Assembly (NCBI GenBank): GCA_902512765.1
Contig: CABXKF010000003.1
Coordinates: 1 to 53,996 of the forward strand
Direction: 5' to 3'
Source of the DNA: an uncultured Pelagibacteraceae bacterium
GTDB taxonomy: Bacteria; Pseudomonadota; Alphaproteobacteria; Pelagibacterales; Pelagibacteraceae
Length of the DNA stretch: 53,996 nt
In this document: one piece after another, positions 17,041-25,713 of the stretch
Layout: every line of letters begins with the position of its first letter
Position numbering within the stretch: the first letter of the stretch is position 1
Notes under the pieces: model-generated
Seen by the model: only the letters and a program-made list of their open reading frames with translations
Database searches by the model: none
Told to the model about the DNA's origin: nothing
Program-made: the position numbers and the translations under genes

Positions 17041-18582
17041 TTAAGCACTTGGAAAATTTATCTCTACGATAGCACCATCTCTATCTAATCGATTTGATGC
17101 TACAATTTCACCATCATGAAGATCAACTAAATTTTTAACAATATTCAATCCAAGACCTGAATGTTCTCCAAATTTATCTGGTCTATTGCTATAAAATCTT
17201 TTGAATATTTTTGATGTATCTATCTCTTTAAAGCCTTGGCCATCATCAATAATTTTAACCACAATTTTTTTATTTGCAGTATTGGATATATTTACAAAAA
17301 TATTTTCTCCTTCTTTACAAAATGAAATTGAATTATCCAATAAATTGGCAATTATTTGCTCAATTCGGTTTTCGATACCATTAATGATATATTTTTCATT
17401 GCCATCATTTTCATAATTAATTTTAATATTTTTTTTAACTCCTTGGATGTTGTTATAATCATCTACAACAGATTGAATAATTGGCTCTATATTAATTTTT
17501 TTCATCTTTTCTTTACTAAGAGCTACTTCATCTTTTAACATCTGTGAATAATCAGTTATTAATCTTTCAATTCTCAAAACATCATGGCTAAGAATATTCA
17601 ATAATTTTAATCGTTGTTCAGAGTTGTTACTGTCTTGCAATATCTCAGAAGCACTTTTTAAAGATGCAAGTGGGTTTCTTATTTCATGAACTAGATCTGT
17701 AGAAAAATTCTCAGCATGAGCAACTCTTTTTTGAAGTTCAATTGTCATATCATCCAGTGAATTTGATAAAAGTCCTAATTCATCATTACGACTTTTTAAA
17801 CTTTCAATATTTGTTTTGGTTTGACTTTTGTCTTTAATAACTTTTGTATAGCTTACAAGGTTTTGTATTGGTTTAATAAAATATCTACTCAAAACAAAAG
17901 AGAAAATAAGAATTACAAAACCTACAGCAATTGCGGTTCTAGTTACAAAAGCTTTCCTTTCATCAGTGGCAATTTTGATATCATTGGCATTTTCAGTAAT
18001 GGCAATGTATCCAATATTAGAATTATCTTTAATTATATTTTTAATTGTAATTAATTTAAATTGATTAAGATCCTCCTGTATGAATGTGTAAGAATTTCCA
18101 TAAGCGTCAGAATTTAAATATTTTTTTAATATTTTTTCATAAGTAAAGTTCTTATTTTCAGTTAAATTATTATTTTCATTTGTATTATTTTTGTCATTTT
18201 CATTATCATTCAAACTTTCGAATTCAATTTCATCTAATCTTGTAGAAAAAGATCTTGGATCAAGATCTAAGGTATCTGTGTCACCTACTATATTTAAATC
18301 ATTATCAAAAAAGATTACTCTATCAAGGTTTTGAAATATAAAACGTGTTGAAAATAAAAACTTCCTAATATCATCAGGATTAAATTTTACGTCTAATCTT
18401 AGAAGAGTATTGATTGTATTATCTATTACATTTAAGTGTTTTACTGATTTCTTTTTAATTAAATTAGGTTGAACATTATTTAGATAAATAAATGTAAATA
18501 AACTAATAATTGTAAAGATTATAAAATTTATGAATAAAAATTTTTTTAATATAGATAGACTTTTTAAGTATTTACTAAACAT
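17041..18582 (-). CDS. chvG: Sensor histidine kinase, ChvG/ExoS-like
   Basis: This 513-residue inner-membrane kinase has a TM helix near residues 17-34, a periplasmic domain, a second TM near 215-232, a HAMP region, then the dimerisation/phosphoacceptor helix STDLVHEIRNPLASLKSASEIL and the ATP-binding domain (NLLDNSISFC N-box, DDGQGF, SGLGLNIVKNLVD). Residues 124-147 form an Asn/Glu/Lys low-complexity insert in the periplasmic domain. The partner regulator gene ends exactly at this start (one shared base). ChvG/ChvI pairs control envelope and acid-stress responses in rhizobia; the signal here is unknown. Confidence 0.88.
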   Translation of the reverse strand: MFSKYLKSLSILKKFLFINFIIFTIISLFTFIYLNNVQPNLIKKKSVKHLNVIDNTINTLLRLDVKFNPDDIRKFLFSTRFIFQNLDRVIFFDNDLNIVGDTDTLDLDPRSFSTRLDEIEFESLNDNENDKNNTNENNNLTENKNFTYEKILKKYLNSDAYGNSYTFIQEDLNQFKLITIKNIIKDNSNIGYIAITENANDIKIATDERKAFVTRTAIAVGFVILIFSFVLSRYFIKPIQNLVSYTKVIKDKSQTKTNIESLKSRNDELGLLSNSLDDMTIELQKRVAHAENFSTDLVHEIRNPLASLKSASEILQDSNNSEQRLKLLNILSHDVLRIERLITDYSQMLKDEVALSKEKMKKINIEPIIQSVVDDYNNIQGVKKNIKINYENDGNEKYIINGIENRIEQIIANLLDNSISFCKEGENIFVNISNTANKKIVVKIIDDGQGFKEIDTSKIFKRFYSNRPDKFGEHSGLGLNIVKNLVDLHDGEIVASNRLDRDGAIVEINFPSA

Positions 18583-19289
18583 TAGCTAACATTCCATCTA
18601 TATCCACTACCATATCTAGTTTCAATAGCTGAAAAATCAGGGTCTATTTTTTTGAATTTTTTACGAATTCTTTTAACATGACTATCAATAGTTCTATCTT
18701 CTATATCAGTGTCTTCTCTGTAAGCAATATCCATTAATTGTGCTCGTTCTTTAATAATTCCAGGTCTTTTAGCTAACTCTTTAACAATTAAAAATTCTGT
18801 TGTAGTTAACTTGTCCGGGAGCTGCTTACTGTTCCACTCACACTCAAGTTGAGATGGGTCTAATTTAAGCTTACCGTGTGAAATTAAACTTTTATTTTCC
18901 TCTAAAATATTATTTGTATCTTTTTTTCTTAGCTGAACTCTAATTCTTTCAATCAAAACTTTAATTGAAAAACCTCCAGATTTTTTTACAAAATCATCTG
19001 CTCCTAATTTCAATCCAAGCAACTCATCAATTTCATCGTCTTTGGATGTCAAAAAAATTACTGGTAGAGATGTTTTTTTTCTAAGTTTTTTAAGCAATTC
19101 CTCTCCATCCATTTTAGGCATCTTTATATCAATAACTGCTAAATCAGGAGGTGTTCTAGTTAGACCAATCAATGCACTTTGTCCATCTATATAGGTTTGA
19201 ACTGTAAAACCTTCTTTTTCTAAAGCTATACTTAAACTAGTTAGAATATTTCTATCATCATCTATTAAAGCTATAGTTTGTTTATGCAT
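18582..19289 (-). CDS. chvI: Two-component response regulator, ChvI-like (OmpR family)
   Basis: This 235-residue regulator has a receiver domain with acidic pocket IDDDRN, phosphoacceptor Asp in AVIDIKMPKMDGEEL and Lys in ADDFVKKSGG. An OmpR-type winged-helix domain follows (TTTEFLIVKELAKRPGIIKER, RTIDSHVKRIRKKF, IETRYGSGYRW). The D-D-F-V-K-K-S-G segment is typical of ChvI. An AAGG ribosome binding site lies almost against the ATG. It is 49 bp downstream of polA and overlaps the kinase gene by one base. Confidence 0.9.
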   Translation of the reverse strand: MHKQTIALIDDDRNILTSLSIALEKEGFTVQTYIDGQSALIGLTRTPPDLAVIDIKMPKMDGEELLKKLRKKTSLPVIFLTSKDDEIDELLGLKLGADDFVKKSGGFSIKVLIERIRVQLRKKDTNNILEENKSLISHGKLKLDPSQLECEWNSKQLPDKLTTTEFLIVKELAKRPGIIKERAQLMDIAYREDTDIEDRTIDSHVKRIRKKFKKIDPDFSAIETRYGSGYRWNVS

Positions 19290-19338
19290 TCCTTATATAA
19301 AAATACTAAATTGTTCTAAATTGGGCAATCTAATAAAA

Positions 19339-22113
19339 TTAATGAAGCATTCCCCAATTATCTCCAACATTAACATCAACAGTTAGTGGAGTTGAAAATG
19401 AATGATAATCACTTTGTGCAACACTGGTCATTTCTTCTTTTATTAATTTGATCATCATTTTTTCATCTTTTTTTGGTACCTCAAATATTAATTCATCATG
19501 GATTTGCAAAAGCATTTTAGATTTAATGTTTTTTTGTTCTAACAATTTTTTGTCTAATCTAATCATTGCTAAACGCATAATTTCTGATGCTGACCCTTGT
19601 ATAGGCGCATTGATTGCAGCTCGTTCTTGAAAATTTCTCACATTGAAGTTTTTATCATTAATTCCATTGAAATGAGATCTTCTACCAAAAATATTATTTA
19701 CGTAACCACTTTTTCTACAAAACTTAATAGTACTATCCATATAAACTTTTATTTCCGGAAATTTTCCAAAGTATGCATTTAAAAATTCTTCTGCCTCATA
19801 GTTTGAAACATTAATTTGTTTTGCTAAGCCATATTGTGAAATTCCATAAATAATTCCAAAGTTAATTGCTTTAGCTTTTCTTCGATGATCTTGATTTACT
19901 TTTTTAATATTGATATTAAAAATCTGGCTAGCTGTTAATGAATGTATGTCTTCATTATTCTTAAAAGCTTTTTTAAGCTCTTTAACATCTGCTAAATCTG
20001 CTAAAATTCTCATTTCAATTTGATTGTAATCTGCTGAAATTAACAAATGATCTTTTTTTGCAGCAAAAGCTTTTCTGATATCTTTTCCATCTTCTGATTT
20101 AATTGGAATATTTTGTAAATTTGGATCACTTGATGCCAATCTACCAGTTGTAGTTGCCGCTAATAAGAAAGAAGTATGTACCCTTTTTGTTGTTGGATTA
20201 ATGTGTTCTGGTAAAGAATCTGAATAAGTATTTTTTAGTTTTGATACTTGTCTCCAATCTAAAACTATTTGAGGAAATTTATGCCCTTTAAAAGCTAAAT
20301 CTTCTAAAACACTTGCACTTGTTGCAAAGCTTCCTTTTTTTGTTTTTTTTAAACCTGCAATCTTTAAATCATTATAAATAATTTCACCTAATTGCTTTGG
20401 TGAGGCTATATTAAATTCTTTTTTTGAAATTTTAAAAACTTCTTTTTCTAAATTCTTAATTTTTTTTTCAAACTTCGAAGAAAGTGATTTTAAAAATTTG
20501 CTATCAACCTCGATTCCTTCCATTTCCATAAAGGCTAGAATTTTAATTAATGGTTTTTCAAATATTTCATAAATATTTACCATTTTTTCTAACTTTAAAT
20601 TTTTAATAAATTTTTTATATAATCTAAAAGTTATATCAGCATCTTCTGCTGCATAATCTTTAGCTTTATCAACCTCTACATCACTAAAATTTATCTCTTT
20701 CTTTCCAGTTCCAACGATTTCTTTAAAAGATATTGTTTTATGTCCTAAATGAATTTCTGAAAGTATATCCATATTATGTCTATTTTTTCCTGCGTCTAAC
20801 ACATAAGACATAAGCATTGTATCTTCCATTGATGAAATTGTTATTCCTTGCTTATATAAAACTATAAAATCAAACTTAATATTTTGACCAATTTTCTTAA
20901 CACTTGGATCTTCTAATAAAGGTTTTAATTTTTTAATGACAATATCTTTCTTGATACATTTTGATGATTTATGTCCTATTGGAATATAACAAGCTTTACC
21001 AATTTTAGAACATAGAGAAACGCCTATTAAATCTGCTTGATGTGGATCTAAAGAATTTGTTTCTGTATCCACTGCAACCTCTCCTACTTCTTCAGCTTCT
21101 TTTATCCATTCATCTATTTGATCAGGATCGCTAATTAAGTGATAGTTCTTATTATTGATTGGTTGATGTTTTTCTGAAGCTTTTGTTTTATCAGATATGT
21201 CTTTTAGTTTTGGTTCACCATATGCAGAAATAACAGAACTTAAAAGTCGGTTAAATTCCATCTCTCTTAAAAATGTATAAAGTTTATCTTTATCTATTTC
21301 TTTTAGTCTGAACTCTGTCAAATCTCTGTTGGTTGGAACATCTTTCATTAATGTTACAAGTTTTTTACTAATCAATGCTTTATCTTTATTTTCAATTAAT
21401 GTTTCTCTTCTTTTATTTTGTTTTATTTCACTAGCTGACTTTAAAAGTTTTTCTAAAGTTCCGTATTTATTAATCAGTTCAGCGGCTGTTTTAACTCCTA
21501 TACCAGGTACACCTGGAACATTATCACTACTATCACCGGCGAGAGACTGTACATCGATCACTTTTGCTGCATCAACTCCAAATTTTGTAAAAATATCTTC
21601 TTCTGATATAAATTTATTTTTCATAGGATCAAAAATTCGAACACCTTTTTTATATAATTGCATCAAATCTTTGTCTGACGAAACAATTGTAACTTTAGCT
21701 CCTTTCTTCAGTATTTTTTCCACATAAGTAGCAATTAAATCATCCGCTTCATAATTGGGTAGATCAACCGATGGTAAGTTGAAAGCTAGTACTGACTTTC
21801 TGATATACTCAAATTGAGGCGCCAAATCATCAGGTGCCTCTGAACGATTAGCCTTATAATCACTATAAATATCATTTCTAAATGTCTTTCTTGCTGAGTC
21901 AAAAATTACTGCAAAATGTGAAGGTTTTTGTAAATTTTGCTCTGACTTTGAGTCTTCAAGTAATTTAAAAAGCATACTGCAAAATCCACTAACAGCACCT
22001 GTTGGTAGTCCATCACTTTTTCTAGTTAATGGTGGTAATGCATAATAGGCTCTAAAAATATATCCTGAGCCATCAATTAGGTAAAAATGATCTGTTTTTT
22101 GAATTTTATCCAT
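19339..22113 (-). CDS. polA: DNA polymerase I
   Basis: This 924-residue repair and Okazaki-fragment polymerase has three domains. The 5'-3' exonuclease (about 1-290) shows YEADDLIATY and GDSSDNVPGVPGIGVKTA. The 3'-5' exonuclease (about 340-520) has the Exo I motif VDTETNSLD, Exo II GQNIKFDF and Exo III YAAEDAD, so proofreading residues are present. The polymerase domain shows SADYNQIEMRILA (motif A), KAINFGIIYG (motif B) and LLQIHDELIFEV (motif C). Length equals E. coli PolI. It is the first gene of a same-strand run to the MurU-like gene and is divergent from bioY. Confidence 0.97.
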   Translation of the reverse strand: MDKIQKTDHFYLIDGSGYIFRAYYALPPLTRKSDGLPTGAVSGFCSMLFKLLEDSKSEQNLQKPSHFAVIFDSARKTFRNDIYSDYKANRSEAPDDLAPQFEYIRKSVLAFNLPSVDLPNYEADDLIATYVEKILKKGAKVTIVSSDKDLMQLYKKGVRIFDPMKNKFISEEDIFTKFGVDAAKVIDVQSLAGDSSDNVPGVPGIGVKTAAELINKYGTLEKLLKSASEIKQNKRRETLIENKDKALISKKLVTLMKDVPTNRDLTEFRLKEIDKDKLYTFLREMEFNRLLSSVISAYGEPKLKDISDKTKASEKHQPINNKNYHLISDPDQIDEWIKEAEEVGEVAVDTETNSLDPHQADLIGVSLCSKIGKACYIPIGHKSSKCIKKDIVIKKLKPLLEDPSVKKIGQNIKFDFIVLYKQGITISSMEDTMLMSYVLDAGKNRHNMDILSEIHLGHKTISFKEIVGTGKKEINFSDVEVDKAKDYAAEDADITFRLYKKFIKNLKLEKMVNIYEIFEKPLIKILAFMEMEGIEVDSKFLKSLSSKFEKKIKNLEKEVFKISKKEFNIASPKQLGEIIYNDLKIAGLKKTKKGSFATSASVLEDLAFKGHKFPQIVLDWRQVSKLKNTYSDSLPEHINPTTKRVHTSFLLAATTTGRLASSDPNLQNIPIKSEDGKDIRKAFAAKKDHLLISADYNQIEMRILADLADVKELKKAFKNNEDIHSLTASQIFNINIKKVNQDHRRKAKAINFGIIYGISQYGLAKQINVSNYEAEEFLNAYFGKFPEIKVYMDSTIKFCRKSGYVNNIFGRRSHFNGINDKNFNVRNFQERAAINAPIQGSASEIMRLAMIRLDKKLLEQKNIKSKMLLQIHDELIFEVPKKDEKMMIKLIKEEMTSVAQSDYHSFSTPLTVDVNVGDNWGMLH

Positions 22114-22228
22114 TAAAATATCGTTAAATATTACAGTCGTATTAAAATCTGTATATAAAAAAATTCCTTTTTTTTAAGATCATTAATTATATCTAGATTA
22201 TTTTAATGTTTGATAGTATCATTTTAAT

Positions 22229-22780
22229 ATGGAGTTAACTAAAAATATATTTCAAACTAAATTAATAAAATCAGTATTAGCAATAGTACTTGGATCTATA
22301 GCACTGACCATATCAGCAAAAATTAAAATACCTTTTTATCCAGTTCCAATGACTATGCAAACATTTGTAGTTCTATTTTTGGGTGTAAGCCTTGGATATA
22401 AAATGGGGCTTGCGAGTATTGGGCTGTATTTGTTTGAAGGAATTTTAGGTTTACCTGTTTTTTCAAATTCTCCTGAAAAAGGGGTTGGATTAATTTATTT
22501 TACAGGCCCAACTATGGGTTATTTAATCGGTTTTTTAACTGCTGGCTACTTAGCCTCAAAAGTTAATAGCAAAGACAGCCTTTTATTAATTTTAGCTAAA
22601 CTAACAATAGCAACTTCAACGATTTATATGTTTGGATTATTGTGGTTAGGAACTCTTATTGGATGGGACAAGCCAATTATAGCTTTAGGAGCTCAGCCAT
22701 TTCTATTAGCAGAAATCTTTAAAATAATAATTTTAGCCTTAGCAACAAAACAGATTTTAAAAATTAGAAATTTTATCTAG
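22229..22780 (+). CDS. bioY: Biotin transporter BioY
   Basis: This 183-residue integral membrane protein is the substrate-binding S component for biotin. The diagnostic segments IPFYPVPMTMQTFVVLFLG and GLYLFEGILGLPVFS, and the TGPTMGYLIGFLTAGYLA stretch, are all present. No bioM/bioN energising genes are nearby, so it works alone or with a shared ECF module elsewhere. Its presence suggests biotin uptake by this organism. It is divergent from polA across 115 bp and overlaps the convergent ActR-type gene by 8 bases. Confidence 0.93.
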   Translation: MELTKNIFQTKLIKSVLAIVLGSIALTISAKIKIPFYPVPMTMQTFVVLFLGVSLGYKMGLASIGLYLFEGILGLPVFSNSPEKGVGLIYFTGPTMGYLIGFLTAGYLASKVNSKDSLLLILAKLTIATSTIYMFGLLWLGTLIGWDKPIIALGAQPFLLAEIFKIIILALATKQILKIRNFI

Positions 22781-23363
22781 GTGATCTTTTAGAAAGAATT
22801 CTTTGAAGAGTTCTTCTGTGCATTTTTAATCTTCTTGCAGTTTCAGAAACATTTCTATTACATAATTCAAATACTCTGTGTATGTGTTCCCATTTCACTC
22901 TATCTGCGGACATTGGATTTTCTGGAGGAGCAGCTTTTTTTGCAGGATCTGCAAGTAAAGCTTTTTCTACATCCTCTGCATCAGCTGGCTTTGCAAGATA
23001 ATCTATGGCACCCTCTTTAATGGCTGCCACTGCGGTTGGGATATTTCCATAACCAGTCAGCATAATTATTCTACTTGCACTATTTGTATTTTGAATTTCT
23101 TTTACAACCTCTAATCCGTTACCATCTCCAAGTCTTAAGTCTACTACCGCAAAACCAGGCTTTTTCGCTTTAACCGATTCTACTCCTTTTTGTACACTCT
23201 CTGCTTGAGTAACTTCAAATCCTTTTTTTTCCATAGCCCTTGCCAGTCTCTCTCTAAACGGATTATCGTCATCAACTATAAGTAGAGATTTATTATCAAA
23301 ATCGTTAATATTTTTAAGGACTACTTGTTCTTTCATTTGACTAATATGGTGATTACCTATCAT
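22773..23363 (-). CDS. Response regulator, ActR/RegA/PrrA type (orphan here)
   Basis: This 196-residue regulator has a receiver domain (LLIVDDDNPFRERL, phosphoacceptor in AVVDLRLGDGNGLEVV, Lys in DYLAKPADAEDV). It has an alphaproteobacterial linker (NPMSADRVKWEHI) and a Fis-type helix-turn-helix (NVSETARRLKMHRRTLQRIL). RegA/ActR proteins govern redox-responsive genes with the RegB/ActS kinase, which is not in this window. I kept the ATG at 23363 because an AGG lies about 8-10 bases upstream; the Met at residue 10 is an alternative. Confidence 0.9.
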   Translation of the reverse strand: MIGNHHISQMKEQVVLKNINDFDNKSLLIVDDDNPFRERLARAMEKKGFEVTQAESVQKGVESVKAKKPGFAVVDLRLGDGNGLEVVKEIQNTNSASRIIMLTGYGNIPTAVAAIKEGAIDYLAKPADAEDVEKALLADPAKKAAPPENPMSADRVKWEHIHRVFELCNRNVSETARRLKMHRRTLQRILSKRSPR

Positions 23364-23483
23364 AATTCAATACCTATTATTTGCTTTACATTATTAATCT
23401 ATAGGCTTAATAGGAGGAAATTTTAAAGTTTTTTAGAGATAAAAAGCTTTTTTTTATTAAATTTTTTTTTGGAGGCATTTTAA

Positions 23484-24668
23484 ATGCAAAAATTTAAATC
23501 AGTTGAACAAATAGTAAATCAACTGAAACCTGAAAAACCGATATATTGTATCAGAAAGAATTCTATTCGTTCTGCAGTAAAATATTTTAACAAAAATTTT
23601 CCGGGTAAAATTCTTTATGCGGTTAAGACCAATCCACATCCCGTCGTAATTCAATCAATCATAGATAGTGGTGTAGAACAATTTGATGTTGCTTCTATAG
23701 AGGAAATTAAAAGTATTAGAATGTTTAGCCAAACAGCAAAATGTTCATACATGCATACTGTAAAAAGTAGAGAAAGTATTAAAGAAGCTTATTTTAACCA
23801 TGGAGTAAAAACATTCTCACTAGATACTAAGGATGAATTAATAAAGATTATTAAAAGTACAAATGGTGCCAAAGATTTAGAATTATTTGTTAGAGTTGCA
23901 GTTTCTAATGAGCATGCTGAAATAGATTTATCCAAAAAATTTGGTGCTTTAAATTCAGAAGCAGCAGGATTGTTAAGACTAGCAAAACAACATGCAAAGA
24001 AAATTGGTTTAAGCTTTCACGTTGGTTCACAATGCATGCATCCCATTTCATACTCTAAAGGCATTAATGAAATTGGAAATATAATTAAAAAAACAAAAAT
24101 TTTACCTAATTACATTAATGTTGGAGGAGGATTTCCAACAATTTATCCAGACTTAGTGCCTCAAACTATGGATAGTTATTTTAATGAAATTAAAAAAGGT
24201 TTAGAAAATTTAAAACTTGAAAAAATGCCTGAAATTATTTGTGAACCTGGAAGAGCTTTAGTTGCTGAAAGTGGTTCCACAATTGTCAGAGTAAATTTAA
24301 GGAAAAAACAAAAACTTTACATAAATGATGGTACATATGGAACTCTGTTTGATGCAGGAACTCCAAATATTGTGTTTCCATCTAAAATGATTAAAGAAAA
24401 TTCTAATAAGATAATATCAAAAAAATTAACAGCTTTTGATTTTTTTGGACCTACATGTGATAGCATGGATTATATGAAGGGTCCTTTTCTTCTTCCAAAT
24501 AATATAAAGGAAAATGATTATATTGAGCTTGGCCAACTTGGTGCTTATGGTTTAACATTTAGAACTCAATTTAATGGTTATTACTCTGATGAAATATTTG
24601 AAGTTGAAGATAAACCAATCATGACAATGTATGACAAAGACATTAACAAAGCTACTTTGGTTGCTTAA
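23484..24668 (+). CDS. Type III PLP decarboxylase: ornithine/lysine decarboxylase-like
   Basis: This 394-residue alanine-racemase-fold decarboxylase has the PLP lysine K48 in YAVKTNPHP. Other visible landmarks are the LSFHVGSQC strand with the stacking His, the phosphate-binding GGGFP, CEPGRALVAESG, and the C-terminal catalytic Cys in FFGPTCDSMDYM. This C-D-S-x-D pattern is typical of ornithine or lysine/ornithine decarboxylases and makes putrescine or cadaverine. A GGAGG ribosome binding site precedes the ATG. Its stop overlaps the next start (ATG within TAATG), so it heads a three-gene polyamine operon. Confidence 0.88.
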   Translation: MQKFKSVEQIVNQLKPEKPIYCIRKNSIRSAVKYFNKNFPGKILYAVKTNPHPVVIQSIIDSGVEQFDVASIEEIKSIRMFSQTAKCSYMHTVKSRESIKEAYFNHGVKTFSLDTKDELIKIIKSTNGAKDLELFVRVAVSNEHAEIDLSKKFGALNSEAAGLLRLAKQHAKKIGLSFHVGSQCMHPISYSKGINEIGNIIKKTKILPNYINVGGGFPTIYPDLVPQTMDSYFNEIKKGLENLKLEKMPEIICEPGRALVAESGSTIVRVNLRKKQKLYINDGTYGTLFDAGTPNIVFPSKMIKENSNKIISKKLTAFDFFGPTCDSMDYMKGPFLLPNNIKENDYIELGQLGAYGLTFRTQFNGYYSDEIFEVEDKPIMTMYDKDINKATLVA

Positions 24669-25711
24669 TGTCTGATCAAAAAAACCCAGGTCATAATAGT
24701 AAAAAAGACTTCTTAAAAAACCCTGTAGAACACATTGATATAACTTCGTTCGATTCTCGAAAAATAATCTCTTCAATGGAAAAAATGTCCTTTGTTTCAA
24801 GGGAAACAGCTAATGCTGCCAATATTTACAATGATATGTTGAAAGATAAAAATTGTACAATATTTCTAACTTTGGCTGGATCAACATCAGCCGCTGGGTG
24901 TATGAATATTTATAAAGATCTTGTGAAATACAATATGGTTGATGCTATTGTTGCAACTGGAGCTTCTATTGTAGACATGGATTTTTTTGAAGCACTTGGA
25001 TTCAAACACTATCAAGGTTCTCAATTTCAAGATGATACTGAATTAAGAAATAATTATATAGATAGAATATATGACACGTATATTGATGAAGAAGAGCTTC
25101 AAATGTGTGATAAAATTATTTGTGAAATAGCTGATACATTGGAACCAAGAAGTTACACGTCACGAGAATTTATTTATGAAATGGGAAAATATTTAAAGAA
25201 GAATTCTAAAAAGAAAGACTCTTTAATCGAAACAGCTTTTGATAACAATGTGCCAATATTTTGTCCAGCTTTCACGGATTCAAGTGCAGGTTTTGGTTTA
25301 GTGATTCATCAAGAAAAAAATCCAAAACAACACATGACTATAGACTCTGTAAGAGAATTCAGAGAGTTAACAGAAATAAAGATTAAATCTAAAGGTTCGG
25401 GTCTATTCATGATTGGTGGAGGTGTACCAAAAAATTTTATTCAAGATACAGTAATTTGTGCTGAACTATTAGGTAAAGAAGTTGACATGCATAAATATGC
25501 TGTACAAATAACTGTTGCTGATAGTAGAGATGGTGCTTGCAGTAGCTCAACATTAAAGGAAGCAAGTTCTTGGGGGAAAGTTGATATTACAAAAGAACAA
25601 ATGGTATTTGCAGAGGCAACAAGTGTATTACCTTTGATTGCAAGTGATGCTTATCATAAGGGTGAGTGGAAAAATAGAGATAGAAAAAACTTTACAAAAA
25701 TTTTTGAATAA
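24668..25711 (+). CDS. Deoxyhypusine-synthase-like protein, probable homospermidine synthase
   Basis: This 347-residue protein belongs to the deoxyhypusine synthase family. Eukaryotes and archaea use that enzyme to modify eIF5A, which bacteria lack. The NAD-binding region (VATGASIVDMDFFEALG) and the catalytic lysine K304 in EASSWGKV are present. The loop that reads GGG-x-x-K-H-H in the classical enzyme reads GGGVPKNF, so the conserved His is Asn256. Its place between a decarboxylase and an agmatinase-family gene argues for transfer of a 4-aminobutyl group to a small amine, giving homospermidine or similar. That product is inferred. Confidence 0.82.
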   Translation: MSDQKNPGHNSKKDFLKNPVEHIDITSFDSRKIISSMEKMSFVSRETANAANIYNDMLKDKNCTIFLTLAGSTSAAGCMNIYKDLVKYNMVDAIVATGASIVDMDFFEALGFKHYQGSQFQDDTELRNNYIDRIYDTYIDEEELQMCDKIICEIADTLEPRSYTSREFIYEMGKYLKKNSKKKDSLIETAFDNNVPIFCPAFTDSSAGFGLVIHQEKNPKQHMTIDSVREFRELTEIKIKSKGSGLFMIGGGVPKNFIQDTVICAELLGKEVDMHKYAVQITVADSRDGACSSSTLKEASSWGKVDITKEQMVFAEATSVLPLIASDAYHKGEWKNRDRKNFTKIFE

Positions 25712-25713
25712 AA

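Noticed and set aside
23421..23483. Leader peptide between the two ribosome-binding-like motifs upstream of the decarboxylase
   Set aside because: No ATG, GTG or TTG start lies at a usable distance after the first motif, and the downstream frame is only low-complexity Phe/Lys codons.
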